A DNA stretch of 64,000 nt from Bufo bufo (GCF_905171765.1 NC_053391.1:267208377-267272376), one strand, 5' to 3'; positions 48,071 through 58,354 are shown, counted from the first letter of the stretch. Numbers and translations: made by a program. Notes: a model not told the origin generated them from the letters alone.

Positions 48071-49130
48071 TAATGTGAGTGATCCGGTACCCATTCTACA
48101 AAGAGGAGTGGTTGTCTCTGCGGTACACTCTGTTCAGGAGGGGAAGGTGTTAGAGGCCCAGGGGGACGCCCCGGTCTCTTGCCCCTCAGAGAAATTGTTT
48201 GTACCGTTGAACCTGCGTCTCGAATTATTAAAGGAACATCATAATTCGGCACTTGCTGGGCACCCGGGTAGTAAAGCAACCTTGGAGCTATTGTCTCGTC
48301 GTTTTTGGTGGCCAAGGTTGCGTCAGGATGTAATGGATTTTGTGTCTTCTTGTTCTACTTGTGCGTGCGCGAAAGTCTCTCATACACGTCCTGCAGGGTC
48401 TTTATTGCCACTTGTCATTCCCAATAGGCCATGGACACATCTGTCAATGGATTTTATCATTGACTTACCTTTGTCTGCGGGTAAAACAGTTATCTTGGTA
48501 GTAGTGGACAGGTTTAGCAAAATGGTACACTTCATTGCGTTACCCGCACTACCTAATGCTAAGACTCTTGCTCAGGTATTCATCAGTGAAATCGTGAAGC
48601 TTCACGGGGTCCCTTCCGATGTTGTTTCGGATCAGGGAACCCAGTTTATTTCTAAATTTTGGAAAGCTTTTTGTTCCCGTTTGGGGGGTACACTTGTCCT
48701 TTTCCTCAGCTTTCCATCCTCAGTCGAATGGGCAGACTGAGCGTACCAACCAAAACCTTGAGACATATCTAAGATGTTTTGTGTCTGAAAAAAAAGAGGT
48801 GTGGTCATCATATTTACCGTTAGCTGAGTTTGCCATAAATAATCGCCGTCAGGAATCTACTGGTAAGTCACCATTTCTTGGTGCATATGGTTTTCATCCC
48901 CAATTCTGTACTTTTAAAGAGTCTTCTGGGGTTCCTGAAGAGGAACGGTTTTCGTCATCTCAGCTTAGTCTCGTTTGTGGAGGGATTTATTTTGGGACAG
49001 CGCTTTCGTTTATTGCTAGCTGTGGAAGGAGTTCGACTGAATTGCTGATCGGGAGTTGCCGCGTTCGTATGCTCCATTCGGGAGTTTGATGATCGTCTGG
49101 ATTAAAAACTGCATTTCTGGAGAAAGGGGA
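48071..49130 (+). pseudogene. Ty3/gypsy integrase, frameshifted
   Basis: Would insert the DNA copy. The zinc-binding part is visible (HHNSALAGHPG, then CSTCACAKV). The core follows, with the first aspartate in LSMDFIIDLP (about 48,450) and the second in VSDQGTQF (about 48,630). The third acidic residue lies in SNGQTERTNQNLE (about 48,740), reached only after a frameshift near 48,700. Downstream the frame continues to TGA at 49,087-49,089, but the expected linker to a GPY/F module or chromodomain is scrambled, so the C-terminus is lost. Confidence 0.86.
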
Positions 49131-49179
49131 TTATTCACTAAACGGCGGCTTCCTCTACCTGGCGGTGAGTGTCGTAACA

Positions 49180-49301
49180 AAAAGTACATAGGGACAGCAG
49201 GTGGTGTAAGTGCATAGTAGATGCTAGGAGTAGTAGTCCCGGGTACTGCTACTCCTAGCATCCAATATGTACTTATACCACCTGCAGTCCCTATGTACTT
49301 T
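49180..49301. repeat. Short palindromic element around CCCGGG
   Basis: Arms AAAAGTACATAGGGACAGCA and GTCCCTATGTACTTTT flank GATGCTAGGAGTAGTAG / CTACTCCTAGCATC and a CCCGGG-like centre near 49,240. Probably a small MITE. CATAGGGACAGCA recurs once just beyond the right arm. Confidence 0.7.
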
Positions 49302-49490
49302 TGCATAGGGACAGCATTTGGTAAAATTGCTTCAGGGGATGATTGGAGTAGTAGTCTTAAGTTTAAAAAGTTTAATACTACTCCTATTATTAATTTTGTT
49401 TTTTATGTAGCCCAATCAAAAAATAAATAAAAATTGTCCGCCTATCTGCCGGCAATCCATCCTGCAAGCCAGCCCGCCAGCCATCAAGTT
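49302..49490. other. Spacer, no recognised feature
   Basis: AT-rich sequence up to the start of the right inverted arm at GGACCCTGAAG. Nothing recognised. Confidence 0.5.
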
Positions 49491-50005
49491 GGACCCTGAA
49501 GCGACTCTAGTGGCTGTCTGGTAGACAGCCAATAGAGGATGAGATGACCTTGCAAGGTGGTATTTAACATTGCAGGGTTAGGGGGGCATGGGCACTGCAC
49601 CCAAACCCATTAAACAAGATGAAGTGGTCTTGGTGCCTTTAATTTCCCTTTAAAGAGCAACTTCTTACTACCTTCACCTGCCCTTCATGGCCACTGGAAT
49701 ACAAGTGGAACAGAGACCAACTGGTATCTTTGCACAATATTCAAAATAGATAAATAAAATATAATAAAAATTATTAAGTGGTTTAGGGTTCGGTCATAAT
49801 CTCAGAATTGGGTCTAATGCAACAGAGGGTTCCGTTTTATGAATCTGTTGATATCCTGCTGAGCCGCCAGTCATAGATGATACACAACAGAAAATGCACT
49901 TAGTGTATAATGCTTTAAACCGCCTCCCTCATCAAACTGAAACTTGATCTAGAATTGAGAAAACAGTCTCACATATAATGATTTAAACCTGATCAAACTG
50001 GGGTG
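49491..50005 (-). repeat. Right inverted arm, inner part
   Basis: Reverse complement of about 36,070-36,642, starting GGACCCTGAAGCGACTCTAG and ending at the ERV insertion point (GATCAAACTGGGGTG). It lacks about 60 bases present in the left arm near 36,195-36,260. The arm resumes at 58,254 on the other side of the ERV. Confidence 0.92.
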
Positions 50006-50410
50006 TGAAAGGAATCCATGTTTTTATATGTTAAAACTAATTCTGTTTTCTGCTAAGTTTCTGTTCTCTGTAACCATGAATCTTATCTCTTTGGCACTAC
50101 TCCCAGACAATACCCCAAATATGGAAGTTCCGCTTTTTGCTCTATTTGCCTGTAGAATAGAACGTGTTAATATATGGTAGGTTGAATAAATAACTTACAT
50201 TGATATGCTAATAAAGGGGGTAAAACCCCCTCTATATAACCTGTGTGCACTAATAATAAACTTCAGAGCGTTCATTCAGTACATCATTGTTGTGTCTGTT
50301 ATTCCCTACTGAGTGAAGCGCTCTCCTGACGTCAGAACAAGACTCAAACCAAGCCGATACTAGAAGTTCGGTACCAGGGGTACCAAGTGGGACGTTGAGA
50401 TTTCCTATCA
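50006..50410 (+). promoter_or_regulatory. 5' LTR of the ERV (405 bp)
   Basis: Begins TGAAAGGAATCC and ends TTTCCTATCA. Contains a TATA-like CTCTATATAACC (about 50,231) and AATAATAAA (about 50,251), plausible core promoter and polyadenylation signals. Matches the 3' LTR with three substitutions plus two segments of 43 and about 21 bp that the 3' LTR lacks. Confidence 0.93.
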
Positions 50411-50413
50411 GTT

Positions 50414-50431
50414 TGGGGGCACGTCCGGGAT
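50414..50431 (+). other. Primer binding site, tRNA-Pro-like
   Basis: TGGGGGCACGTCCGGGAT starts three bases after the LTR. It differs at one position from the tRNA-Pro primer site known from gammaretroviruses. A splice-donor-like CTGGTAAGA follows at about 50,452. Confidence 0.88.
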
Positions 50432-51056
50432 TGAGAAGGTCATCCTCGGGTCTGGTAAGAAAGACATCTGTTATTGTCCTCTGGCCGATCCGAGGACCAC
50501 GTCTCGATCTAGTAAGTAGAACCTACAACTTCTAGTATAATTACTGTATCAGGGATACAGGGAACAGACTCCGGGAGTCTGGGGAGAAGTGACCCGGGGA
50601 CTCCGGGAGTCCGCCGTGAGGATCACTCAGAGAAAATATAGTGCGCACTAGAAAATATTGTCTAAGGGAGACAAGGACGGAGCTTGGTTTGACTCTTTTT
50701 AAATTGTTTAGAGTATAAGAATATTAGAGTTGATATAAGTATACTGATGTCCAGGTGGTAAGTGTACAGACTGAAGTTGACTTTTTGCATAGAGTTATAA
50801 GGACATTGTATTGTTGTTTTACTGTGTTGCGGAGGTCTGCAAGACGCCCCACCCCCCCGGCTAGGAGCAATCGTTGACCCGGGGATAGGTGAACGCAAGT
50901 GGCGGACCAAAACAACAAATTATATGTTTGATGAAACTCTCAGATATTTTGTGATCAGACCTGAGTCCTTCGTCTAAGTTGACAGGATTTGTTGGAGCCT
51001 TTACGGTTCAGTACAGCCAGTACTAGAAAAGTGGCATCATTAAAATATCAGACGGA

Positions 51057-51221
51057 ATGGGGGCACAAGGGTCAAAAACAGATTACCCCAAACCTGAAAT
51101 GGGAGAAACATGTAAAGTTTATGTTGCCCGGTGTAGTCCCACAAATTACTTCCTAGTTAACCCATGGGTAGACAATTTGGCAGGATGTGATATTAATGGA
51201 GAATTGAAAGTTACAATGTGA
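51057..51221 (+). pseudogene. ERV gag N-terminus (matrix start), truncated
   Basis: A 54-codon frame opens with ATG GGG (MGAQGS), a likely N-myristoylation signal of a retroviral matrix domain, and ends at an in-frame TGA. It lies about 625 bp after the primer site, as expected for a gag start. The following 430 bp have no open frame, so the rest of gag is lost or unrecognisable. Confidence 0.65.
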
Positions 51222-51658
51222 AAAAGAATGTTACAGAGAAAGTGGGCCCGGACAGCAGGTCGCCTGGCTGGCAACAGGGATGAAAATCTGTAAGAATCTG
51301 TGAAGTTAGAGCTTATAGACTGTGGACATCAGAACTCCTGTGATGGTGAAGGGGGGGTTCTAATGAGTGAGAAAACAGAGCAGTGTCAGGATGTTAATTG
51401 ATGGCACTAGCAAGAAAGAAAGTGCCCCAGTGTCTGCAATCAGAAAGGTGCTTGTGTTAAATGTTCAGAAATGAACTGGTTAAGTTTTGTTACCCTAATG
51501 ATATGTGTGTGTTTAAATAGGGAAGATCCGTAGCCCTAGCATTAGATATTAGAGCAGTAAAAGATGGTCAGTTAATGGATAAGTATTGTACCTAGTGTGA
51601 GCCACAGAACACGAAAGGTGTTAGAAAGATATCTCTGTTGAAGTAGTTTGAGGAATAT
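51222..51658. other. ERV gag region, degenerate
   Basis: Probable continuation of gag, with stops in all frames. No conserved capsid or zinc-knuckle motif could be identified confidently. Confidence 0.4.
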
Positions 51659-53573
51659 TTAAAGGGCTTCTGTCACCCCTCAACCCCCAATTTTCAGTTT
51701 TTGACTTATTATATTTGTTAATGTAAGCAGATTCAATATATGCCTGTCACTACCAGAGCTTTGGGACGTTCTCACAGCTCTGTTTCTCCACCCCTGTGAT
51801 GATGTCACTACTAGAGCTGGGAGGAGTTCTCACTACTCTGTTTACTTTTGGTTTCTTTCACCACAGTTGTTCCTCATGTGTTTGATTTCCCTCTCTTTAT
51901 ATCACCCCTCCTCCTATGATAGGATGTGGATTATAGTTCTCATTTCAGTTGTAGCTCTTGCTTTAGTATCTTCACTTGTAGCTATCAGTTCACTGGACCT
52001 GTGTTCTGCTGCAGCTAGCACTCCGGATATTGCCAGCCTGTCCTTGGATCCGTCTTCTCTGCGGCAGACATTGTTGTGTTCCTGTTTATTTTCTGACTGG
52101 ATCTGAGGTGGCCACGGTTCCCTCCATATACTGAGTAGGGCACTGGTGGCCGTGCCCCTTCCACTATTGTAGGGGTTACAGTGGTCATTAGTCTTAGGCA
52201 CGTGGGCATGCCTCGTTCCACCATTTGGATCCGGGCATGTGCTTTAGCAGAATAGGGAGAGCGTTGAGGGTCGGACAGGGGTCACCCTTTATCCTCCCTA
52301 GTTCTGGGTCCAGTCAGTAGCTCTGTACTGTGTATACTATTGTTGCTCACATACAGCCGTGACAATGCCCCTCTTACCTCGGGCTGTGCAGTAATTACAG
52401 TAAAAAATGTACTTTTATTATATGTAAATTTCTTCACTACCAGCAAGTTGGGGGACTTGCTCGTAGCCACTGCATCCTCTGTTTTAAAAAATGCCCCCTC
52501 TTCCACTTGATTGACAGGGCCAGCGAGCACTATCCTCCTCTTGCTGGCCCTGCCTGCAGCCTCAAATTCCGCGCCTGCGCCGTACCGGTCGTCATTCGGC
52601 GCAGGCGCTCTGAGAGAAGGACGGCCGTTCCTTCCTCAGTGGGCCTGCACCGTTGACGTCAGCCCTACACCCGGAAGAGAAGCCCACATGGTGGGCTGAT
52701 TCACTTCCCCTGCCTTAACAGAAACATTCCTAAGATAAGAGAAGCAGGCAAAGAAAAAAGGGGGGATGGAATCATGCAGAATAAGTGATGTTATATGTGT
52801 AATAACATTATACAAGACGAAGAATTGTTTAATAATTTTCTTTCTTCTTTCCCAAGCAGTGTAATGTGGGAATCCAGCTTTTAACAAAAATTATTATATA
52901 TGTGCAACACTAACTTAGACCACATGGCATATAAGATGATTTGGGTTTAACAAAATTACTGTAGGATTATAACATGTATATTGTCTTCTTATAAGAGTTG
53001 ATTAATCACAGAGTGAAGACCAGACGACATTGGAAAACACAGCACAACAGCGACATAGACCATCAGCTATTCTGGGTGTGGTGTGGCTATCTGTTTCCAG
53101 GAAAGCTGTGTTTGTCTGTGCTGCAAGTTTTGGGATGAAACAAAGAAAACTGTGTGGCTGGGTTGGAAGACATAAATCATTCAGTGGAATGTGAATGGGT
53201 GTGGCTTTGAGTTGTAGTTGAGTCGAAAATGTGTGAAGACTGATGGATGTTTTTAGCAGAGCTGTGTATGCAATTCATATTTTATGTATAAGGGCATGGT
53301 TATGAGCTGTTTGTGAAAAGGAGTACATGAAAATGTGAATGTGTATGGAGTACGATATTTGTTTTCATATAATATGTGCATTGAGAATTTAATTTTATTT
53401 TTCTTGGAAGATTTTTGGTTTTTATTGGTGCCAGTGTTGATTGAGCTGTACATTTCTTTTTAAATTGAAGTCAATGAAAAGTTTCTTATGGGCCCTTTGT
53501 GTGTTCATGTCTGTATTGTCAGATCTGTTTGTTTCAATGTTTGAAGTTATGTATTACATGTTAAGTGTTGTGC
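51659..53573. other. Foreign sequence inside the ERV: mixed repeat fragments
   Basis: Starts at TTAAAGGGCTTCTGTCACCC, which looks like the end of a TTAA-type MITE, but the matching opposite end was not found. At about 52,090-52,370 a fragment with GTAGGGGTTACAGTGG, ATTTGGATCCGGGCATGTGC and AGCCGTGACA resembles an LTR-type sequence. Further on, 52,515-52,690 is CpG-rich (GCGCCTGCGCC and GGCGCAGGCGC). From 52,700 to 53,573 it is AT-rich with no recognised family. No coding frame is supported. Confidence 0.4.
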
Positions 53574-54063
53574 TTAAAGAGGACCTTTCACTTGTAAAAA
53601 CTATGTGAACTAAGTATGCTGCCATGTAGAGCGGCACCCGGGGATCTCACTGCACTTACTATTATACCCTGGCGCCGCTCCGTTCTCCCGTTATGCCCTC
53701 CGGTACCTTTGCTCCTTAAGTTATAGTAGGCGGGTCTTCCCTTGTCCTGTGGGCGTCTCCTTCTCCTAGGCTGTAGCGCTTGGCCAATCGCAGCGCACAG
53801 CTCACAGCCTGGGAGAAAAAACCTTCCAGGCTGTGAGCTGTGCGCTGCGATTGGCCAGCGCTGCAGCCTAGGAGAAGGAGACGCCCACAGGACAAGGGAA
53901 GACCCGCCTACTATAACTTAAGGAGCAAAGGTACCGGAGGGCATAACGGGAGAACGGAGCGGCGCCCGGGGATAATAGTAAGTGCAGTGAGATCCCCGGG
54001 CTCCGCTCTATATGTCAGCATACTTAGTTCACATAGTTTTCACAAGTGAAAGGTCCTCTTTAA
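53574..54063. mobile_element. TTAA palindromic MITE (AGAGGACCTTTCAC family) within the ERV
   Basis: TTAA at 53,574-53,577 and 54,060-54,063. Ends are AGAGGACCTTTCACTTG and CAAGTGAAAGGTCCTCT. The element is a nearly complete 490-bp palindrome whose arms meet near 53,820 (CAGCCTGGGAGAAAAAACC). The two arms differ by only scattered bases. No coding capacity. Confidence 0.93.
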
Positions 54064-54161
54064 CATCAGAGCTCTGTTCTCATGGACAGCTGGGACACTA
54101 CTGACGGACAGTAGGAGGACCACAGCGTCTGACTTAAAGGGGTGGACTTAGATGACTGAGA

Positions 54162-54600
54162 GTGGGAGGAAGGAGAGTAGGTTTTATGGTAGATAGCGGT
54201 GCAACCTCAAGTGTGTTAAGTAAGGATTTGTACAAAGGACCATTGAGAAAATCTGAGCCCTCTATGGGAATTAATGGGGTATTGACAAAAACTTACAAAA
54301 CTGACTCACTACCACTCGAGACCATGGACAGGGAATACATCACAGATAATCTATTCAGCATTATACCAGATTGCCCAGTCAGCCTGTTAGGGAGAGATTT
54401 GTTCATTAAGCTTGACTTGCAGGTATCAGCAAAGAATCAGGGCATAAAAGTACACTCAGACCTCATTCCAATCTCTACACACGTGCCACTGATTCTTGCA
54501 AACATACAGGACCACCCAGAACTTAACAACATTAACCCTGCATTATGGTCCTCAAATGAATATGACACGGGGCTCATAGATTGCACACCTTACAAAACCA
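54162..54600 (+). pseudogene. ERV protease
   Basis: Retroviral aspartic protease, which would process the gag-pol polyprotein. The active site VDSGAT lies at about 54,190 and the C-terminal LLGRDL motif at about 54,390. The open stretch begins with a GTG shortly after a stop, consistent with the protease normally being read through or frameshifted from gag. Near 54,590-54,610 a frameshift separates it from reverse transcriptase. The upstream gag-protease junction is destroyed by the MITE region. Confidence 0.85.
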
Positions 54601-55756
54601 GGTGTTCCAGAAACAATACACGTTGTCCACAGAGAAAATTGAGGGTTTAAGGCCAATGATCGAGAAAATTTTAAACAAGGGCATTTTGGAAGAGGTGATT
54701 TCACCCTTCAGCACTCCCATAAATCCTGTGGCAAAAGCAAATGGTTCAGTTCGCTTTGTGCAGGATTTAAGGGCCATCAACAACATCATTGTGCCTATAG
54801 CCCCTGTTGTACCTGACATCACTCAACTACTATCTGCCATCCCAGCAGACGCTGTTTGTTTCAGTGTGATAGATCTGAAAAATGCATTATTTTCTATCCC
54901 AGTTGACAAGCGGACCAGACTACTTTTTGCTTTTTCCTTCGAAGGGCGACAATTGACCTGGGGCAGGATGCCCCAAGGATATGCTGATTCACCTGTAGTG
55001 TTCAGTATCGTCCTCCAAATGACTTTAAAACCATGGCACCCCCCCAAGGTTCCGTGTTGTTGCAATATGTGGATGATCTACTGTTATGCAGTATGTCAGT
55101 GGAGGCCAACATTGAGGATGGTATATCACTGTTACAATGGTTGTTTGAATGTGGACACAAAGTGTCATTAGGGAAAATGCAATGGTGTAAACAGCAAGTC
55201 GAATACTTGGGGTTTGTCCTCACAAAGGGGGAAAGCAAAAGTGAAAACAGTCGGCACTCCTCTTGCAGAGTCGTGGTGCTCGCGTCCAGGGTAAGAAAAA
55301 CCCACTTACGATATGGAACAAAAGACCGGCACTTCACTTCTCGTCAATCTTTACATTATTGAAGCATGGAGGAACAGCGCAGATGCGACACGTGTTTCGG
55401 CTCAGGTACGAGCCTTTGTCAAGCATCAAAGGCTTGACAAAGGCTCGTACCTGAGCCGAAACACGTGTCGCATCTGCGCTGTTCCTCCATGCTTCAATAA
55501 AGTAAAGATTGACAAGAAGTGAAGTGCCGGTCTTTTGTTCCATATCACAAAGGGGGAAAGGAGGATCAGTCCAGAGAGAGTCCAGTCTGTAGCTGGCCTG
55601 GTCACCCCGCACTCTAAGAAGGAAATGCTGTCCTTCCTTGTTATGATTAACTATTGCAGACAATGGATCCCCGACTGTTCCTACTATGACAATATCTTGA
55701 GGCAGGCAACATTGGAGGACAAACCAGATTTAATAAGATGGTCTTCAGAAATGTAA
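54600..55756 (+). pseudogene. ERV reverse transcriptase, frameshifted and interrupted
   Basis: Would copy the viral RNA. The fingers motif ILEEVISPFSTPINPV (about 54,680), RFVQDLRAIN and SVIDLKNALFSIPVD (about 54,865, with a catalytic aspartate) are in one frame as far as about 55,020. After a frameshift the YVDD catalytic motif appears at about 55,066. The gene is then split at 55,236 by a 309-bp retroposon and resumes at 55,561 with thumb/connection sequence (MLSFLVMINYCRQWIPDC), ending at a TAA (55,754-55,756). Family motifs are recognisable but the frame is not continuous. Confidence 0.88.
55220..55560. mobile_element. 309-bp palindromic retroposon with 16-bp target duplication, in ERV pol
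   Basis: TCACAAAGGGGGAAAG occurs at 55,220-55,235 and 55,545-55,560, flanking the insert 55,236-55,544. Arms at 55,311-55,424 and 55,432-55,545 are near-perfect inverted copies that include ATATGGAACAAAAGACCGGC, ACACGTGTTTCGGCTCAGG and GAGCCTTTGTCAAGC, with a 7-base spacer. A further 75 bases at the left are not part of the palindrome. The 16-bp duplication points to LINE-type integration, while the fold-back body suggests a snap-back or twin-primed copy. Confidence 0.85.
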
Positions 55757-56700
55757 ATTTTTTTTGTATATTTGAAATGTTCATTAATGTCAAGTCCAGG
55801 ATTGGGCATCCCTGACTACAAACTGCCCTTCCACATGTTTGCACGACAAAATTGTAAAACCATGGCGGGCGTACTAACACAAGAACATGGCAAGTTGCGC
55901 CCATGTGCATTTTTCTCGAAGGTAATGCCCACCTCTGTCCAAGGGATGCCGACATGTCTGCGTTCTCTTGCAGCCTGTGCTATGATGGTAGAGTTGGCAA
56001 CTCCTTTCACAATGGGACATTACACCATTTTGCACACCACCCATGATGTTGTAGGCCTACTCAACGGCATCCACACTCAACACATGTCTGCACATTTTAG
56101 GATATGAGGTAATACTGCTCAGTGACCCCTCACTCAAAATCAAGTATGCTTCCCACACCTCAGGTCCAGCACCAATACTGAATGCTCTCTTAGGCCTTAA
56201 AGGACAAGAAGATTGCCTCACAGACACACGATTGTTTACAGGTCCTAGAATATAAAACTTCTCCAAGACATGATTTGTCATCCACACCCATTGAAGGAGC
56301 TCCAGAGGTTTTTGTGGATGGGTCATGCACCAGACCAAATGACACCAGATACTGTACAGGCTACGACATTGTCATGCTCCCAGATTTTGTACTAGAAGCA
56401 AAGCCCATAAAATTTCAGTCTGCACAGGCAGCTGAACTCATCGCCCTTACTAGGGAATATATTCTACATGCAGACAAACCTGTCACCATCTATATTGACA
56501 ATAGGTACGCACATGGAGTAGTGTGGGACCATAGTATGATTTGGCAGAAAAGAGGATTCACGGCAGCAGATGGTAAGCGTATCTCACACTCACAGATCTA
56601 CTTGAAGCCATCAAACTACCCTCACAATTAGCAACTGTCCACTGCAAGGAACACACCAACGGCAAGGATCATGTCTCACAGGGCAATGCGCTGGCAGATA
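55757..56700 (+). pseudogene. ERV RNase H, frameshifted
   Basis: A tether-like part (SSPGLGIPDYKLPFHMFA, about 55,790-56,105) is followed by the catalytic domain from about 56,275. Acidic residues are seen in VFVDGS (about 56,312), AAELIAL (about 56,430) and IYIDNRYA (about 56,490). A frameshift near 56,580 leads to the last part (VHCKEHTNG, then GNALADKVAK). Stops at about 56,104-56,106 and 56,629-56,631 break the frame. Confidence 0.84.
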
Positions 56701-57669
56701 AGGTGGCAAAACGAGTGGCCAAATGCAACCCCACAGGTCCATGTAACCATTGGGAGATGCCATGTCTGGCACCTCCAACCCCTGAGATGTGGCAAATGCT
56801 TACTGATCTTCAAAGGTATGCCACTGAACAGGAACAGCAAGACTGGTGTTATCCAGTATTGCAAAAAAATCCTAAAACAGGATTAGTCTGCAAAGAGGGG
56901 AAGCCATGCATTCCCCAACACAGTGCTTCTATCTTTATAACACATTTCCACAGAGTAGGACATAACAGCATTCACCTTTAAACTCAACAAGGAAATTGCT
57001 AAATTACCACAAATAGAATGGAAATTTCACATTCCATATCACCCACAGAGCTCAGGAATTGTGGAACGCATGAACAGGACAATTAAAGATAAATTGAGAA
57101 AGGCCACTGCAGGTACCTTTGAAAAATGGAAAGAGACCCTACCCATAATACTTGCAGAAATAAGGATGACACCTAATAAGAAGTTAGGGTTATCACCATT
57201 TGAGATACTCATGGGAAGACCTTTCCCCACCCCCTGGGCCAGACGCCCAATGATAGTGCAGGAAGGGGACCTTGATTTAATAAGGGAAGAATATGTCACC
57301 AAATTGATACAGGTACTTAATAAAAAACTGAGGAAAAAGTTGCTTGTAAGTCTCCCTCTCCCATACAGGGTGGGGGATCAGGTGGTGATCAAAACACTGA
57401 AGAAAGGAAGAGCCCAAGGTGATTTCGTATATGGCCCACCTACTACTGTGGTCGCAGTAACCAGAACAGCCGTGCTGACTGAACAATCTCCAACGTGGAT
57501 CCACGCCACCCGAGTGAAGCTTGTGAGAGCAAGAGAGGAGGCTGAAACGGGGGCAGACAGCCCTGACCTCCAACGAGGCCCAGAGGTACTAACGGATACA
57601 GACAGCCCTGACCTCCAACATGAAGATCCTCTCCCCTTGTTTTGGGAAATGATCGAGCGCATTGATTAA
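56701..57669 (+). pseudogene. ERV integrase with catalytic core deleted
   Basis: Would join viral DNA to the host genome. The N-terminal region runs to THFHRVGHN, the two histidines of the zinc-binding motif (about 56,940-56,965), and then jumps to TAFTFKLNKEIA (about 56,967). The two cysteines and the region carrying the first two catalytic aspartates are therefore missing; roughly 100 or more codons are deleted. The third acidic residue is kept in HPQSSGIVERMNRT (about 57,050). The C-terminal domain with YRVGDQVVIK and WIHATRVKL, typical of class I retroviruses, is intact up to TAA at 57,667-57,669. Confidence 0.87.
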
Positions 57670-57699
57670 GATTGCAATGGCCTCGATGACTTTATTGAG

Positions 57700-57912
57700 T
57701 TTACTAACCAGTAGTAATAGGTGTAGTAGCATTATGTGTTATTCCCTGTGTGAGACGAATGCTAGAAAAGGGGATCACTAATATGTCATTATATCAGACT
57801 ACTGTACCCCAGGAGGATCGAAGCCCAGATGGGTATAAGAATTACCTAATATCATATAGAGAGAAAAAGGACAAGAAAGGAAAGAACCATGTAAAGGTTC
57901 TAAGAGGGGATT
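57700..57912 (+). pseudogene. ERV env C-terminal remnant and polypurine tract
   Basis: After the integrase only a short frame remains. It starts with a hydrophobic stretch (VVIGVVALCVIPCV) followed by a basic RRMLEKG and a lysine-rich tail, which fits the end of a transmembrane helix and cytoplasmic tail of an envelope protein. The surface subunit, fusion peptide and ectodomain are absent. The frame runs into the 3' LTR. The purine-rich AGAGGGGA just before the LTR (57,903-57,910) is the likely polypurine tract. The env assignment rests on position and hydropathy only. Confidence 0.5.
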
Positions 57913-58253
57913 TGAAAGGAATCCATGTTTTTATATGTTAAAACTAATTCTGTTTTCTGCTAAGTTTCTGTTCTCTGTAACCATGAATCTTATCTCTTTG
58001 GCACTACTCCCAGACAATACCCCAAATATGGAAGTTCCGCTTTTTGCTCTATTTGCCTGTAGAATAGAACGTGTTAATATATGATAGGTTGAATAAATAA
58101 CTTACATTGATATGCTAATAAAGGGGGTAAAGCGTTCATTCAGTACATCATTGTTGTGTCTATTATTCCCTACTGAGTGAAGCACTCTCCTGACGTCAGA
58201 ACAAGACTCAAACCAAGCCGATACTAGAAGTTCGTCGTTGAGATTTCCTATCA
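57913..58253 (+). promoter_or_regulatory. 3' LTR of the ERV (341 bp)
   Basis: Same ends as the 5' LTR. A 43-bp loss after GGGGGTAAA removes the TATA-like and AATAAA-like signals, and about 21 bp are missing after AGAAGTTCG. Three substitutions otherwise separate the LTRs, all G in the 5' copy and A in the 3' copy. Confidence 0.93.
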
Positions 58254-58354
58254 GGGTGCTATATCTGGAACACTTTATTACCCCCCCCCCCCCCCCCCCG
58301 ATTAAAGTGGCATGGAGTATATAACACTAGATTTCACCTTTGATGGATCCCGAT
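58254..58354 (-). repeat. Right inverted arm, remainder, with C19 run
   Basis: Continues the arm interrupted by the ERV: GGGTGCTATATCTGGAACAC, a 19-nt C run (58,281-58,299), GATTAAAGTGGCATGGAG and ATTTCACCTTTGATGGATCC. It is the reverse complement of 35,973-36,074. Confidence 0.93.

Larger units (their letters stand above)
44764..49130 (+). mobile_element. Ty3/gypsy LTR retrotransposon, decayed, no 3' LTR
   Basis: A probable 5' LTR is followed by gag, protease, reverse transcriptase, RNase H and integrase in the Ty3/gypsy order (integrase last). Each region is broken by stops or frameshifts. The 3' end fades after the integrase near 49,130, and no second LTR precedes the palindrome at 49,180, so the copy is truncated. 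Domain order and motif style (YLDD, H2C2 integrase) fit the vertebrate gypsy/chromovirus group, but no chromodomain is visible. Confidence 0.88.
50001..58258 (+). mobile_element. Class I (gamma/epsilon-like) endogenous retrovirus, defective
   Basis: Two LTRs flank an internal region with a tRNA-Pro-like primer site, a gag start, protease, reverse transcriptase, RNase H, part of integrase and the tail of env. The 5-bp sequence GGGTG is duplicated at 50,001-50,005 and 58,254-58,258, and removing the ERV restores the left-arm sequence CAGATATAGCACCCCAG in reverse. Pol has several frameshifts and two large losses, gag is almost entirely gone and env is reduced to its end, so no functional protein is possible from this copy. 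A TTAA MITE and a palindromic retroposon are nested inside. Confidence 0.93.

Noticed and set aside
52090..52370. Solo LTR of a Ty3/gypsy element
   Set aside because: It has LTR-like flavour (AGCCGTGACA end, ATTTGGATCCGGGCATGTGC), but no clear start, no target duplication and no match to the probable LTR at 44,764-45,313, so it is described only as a fragment.
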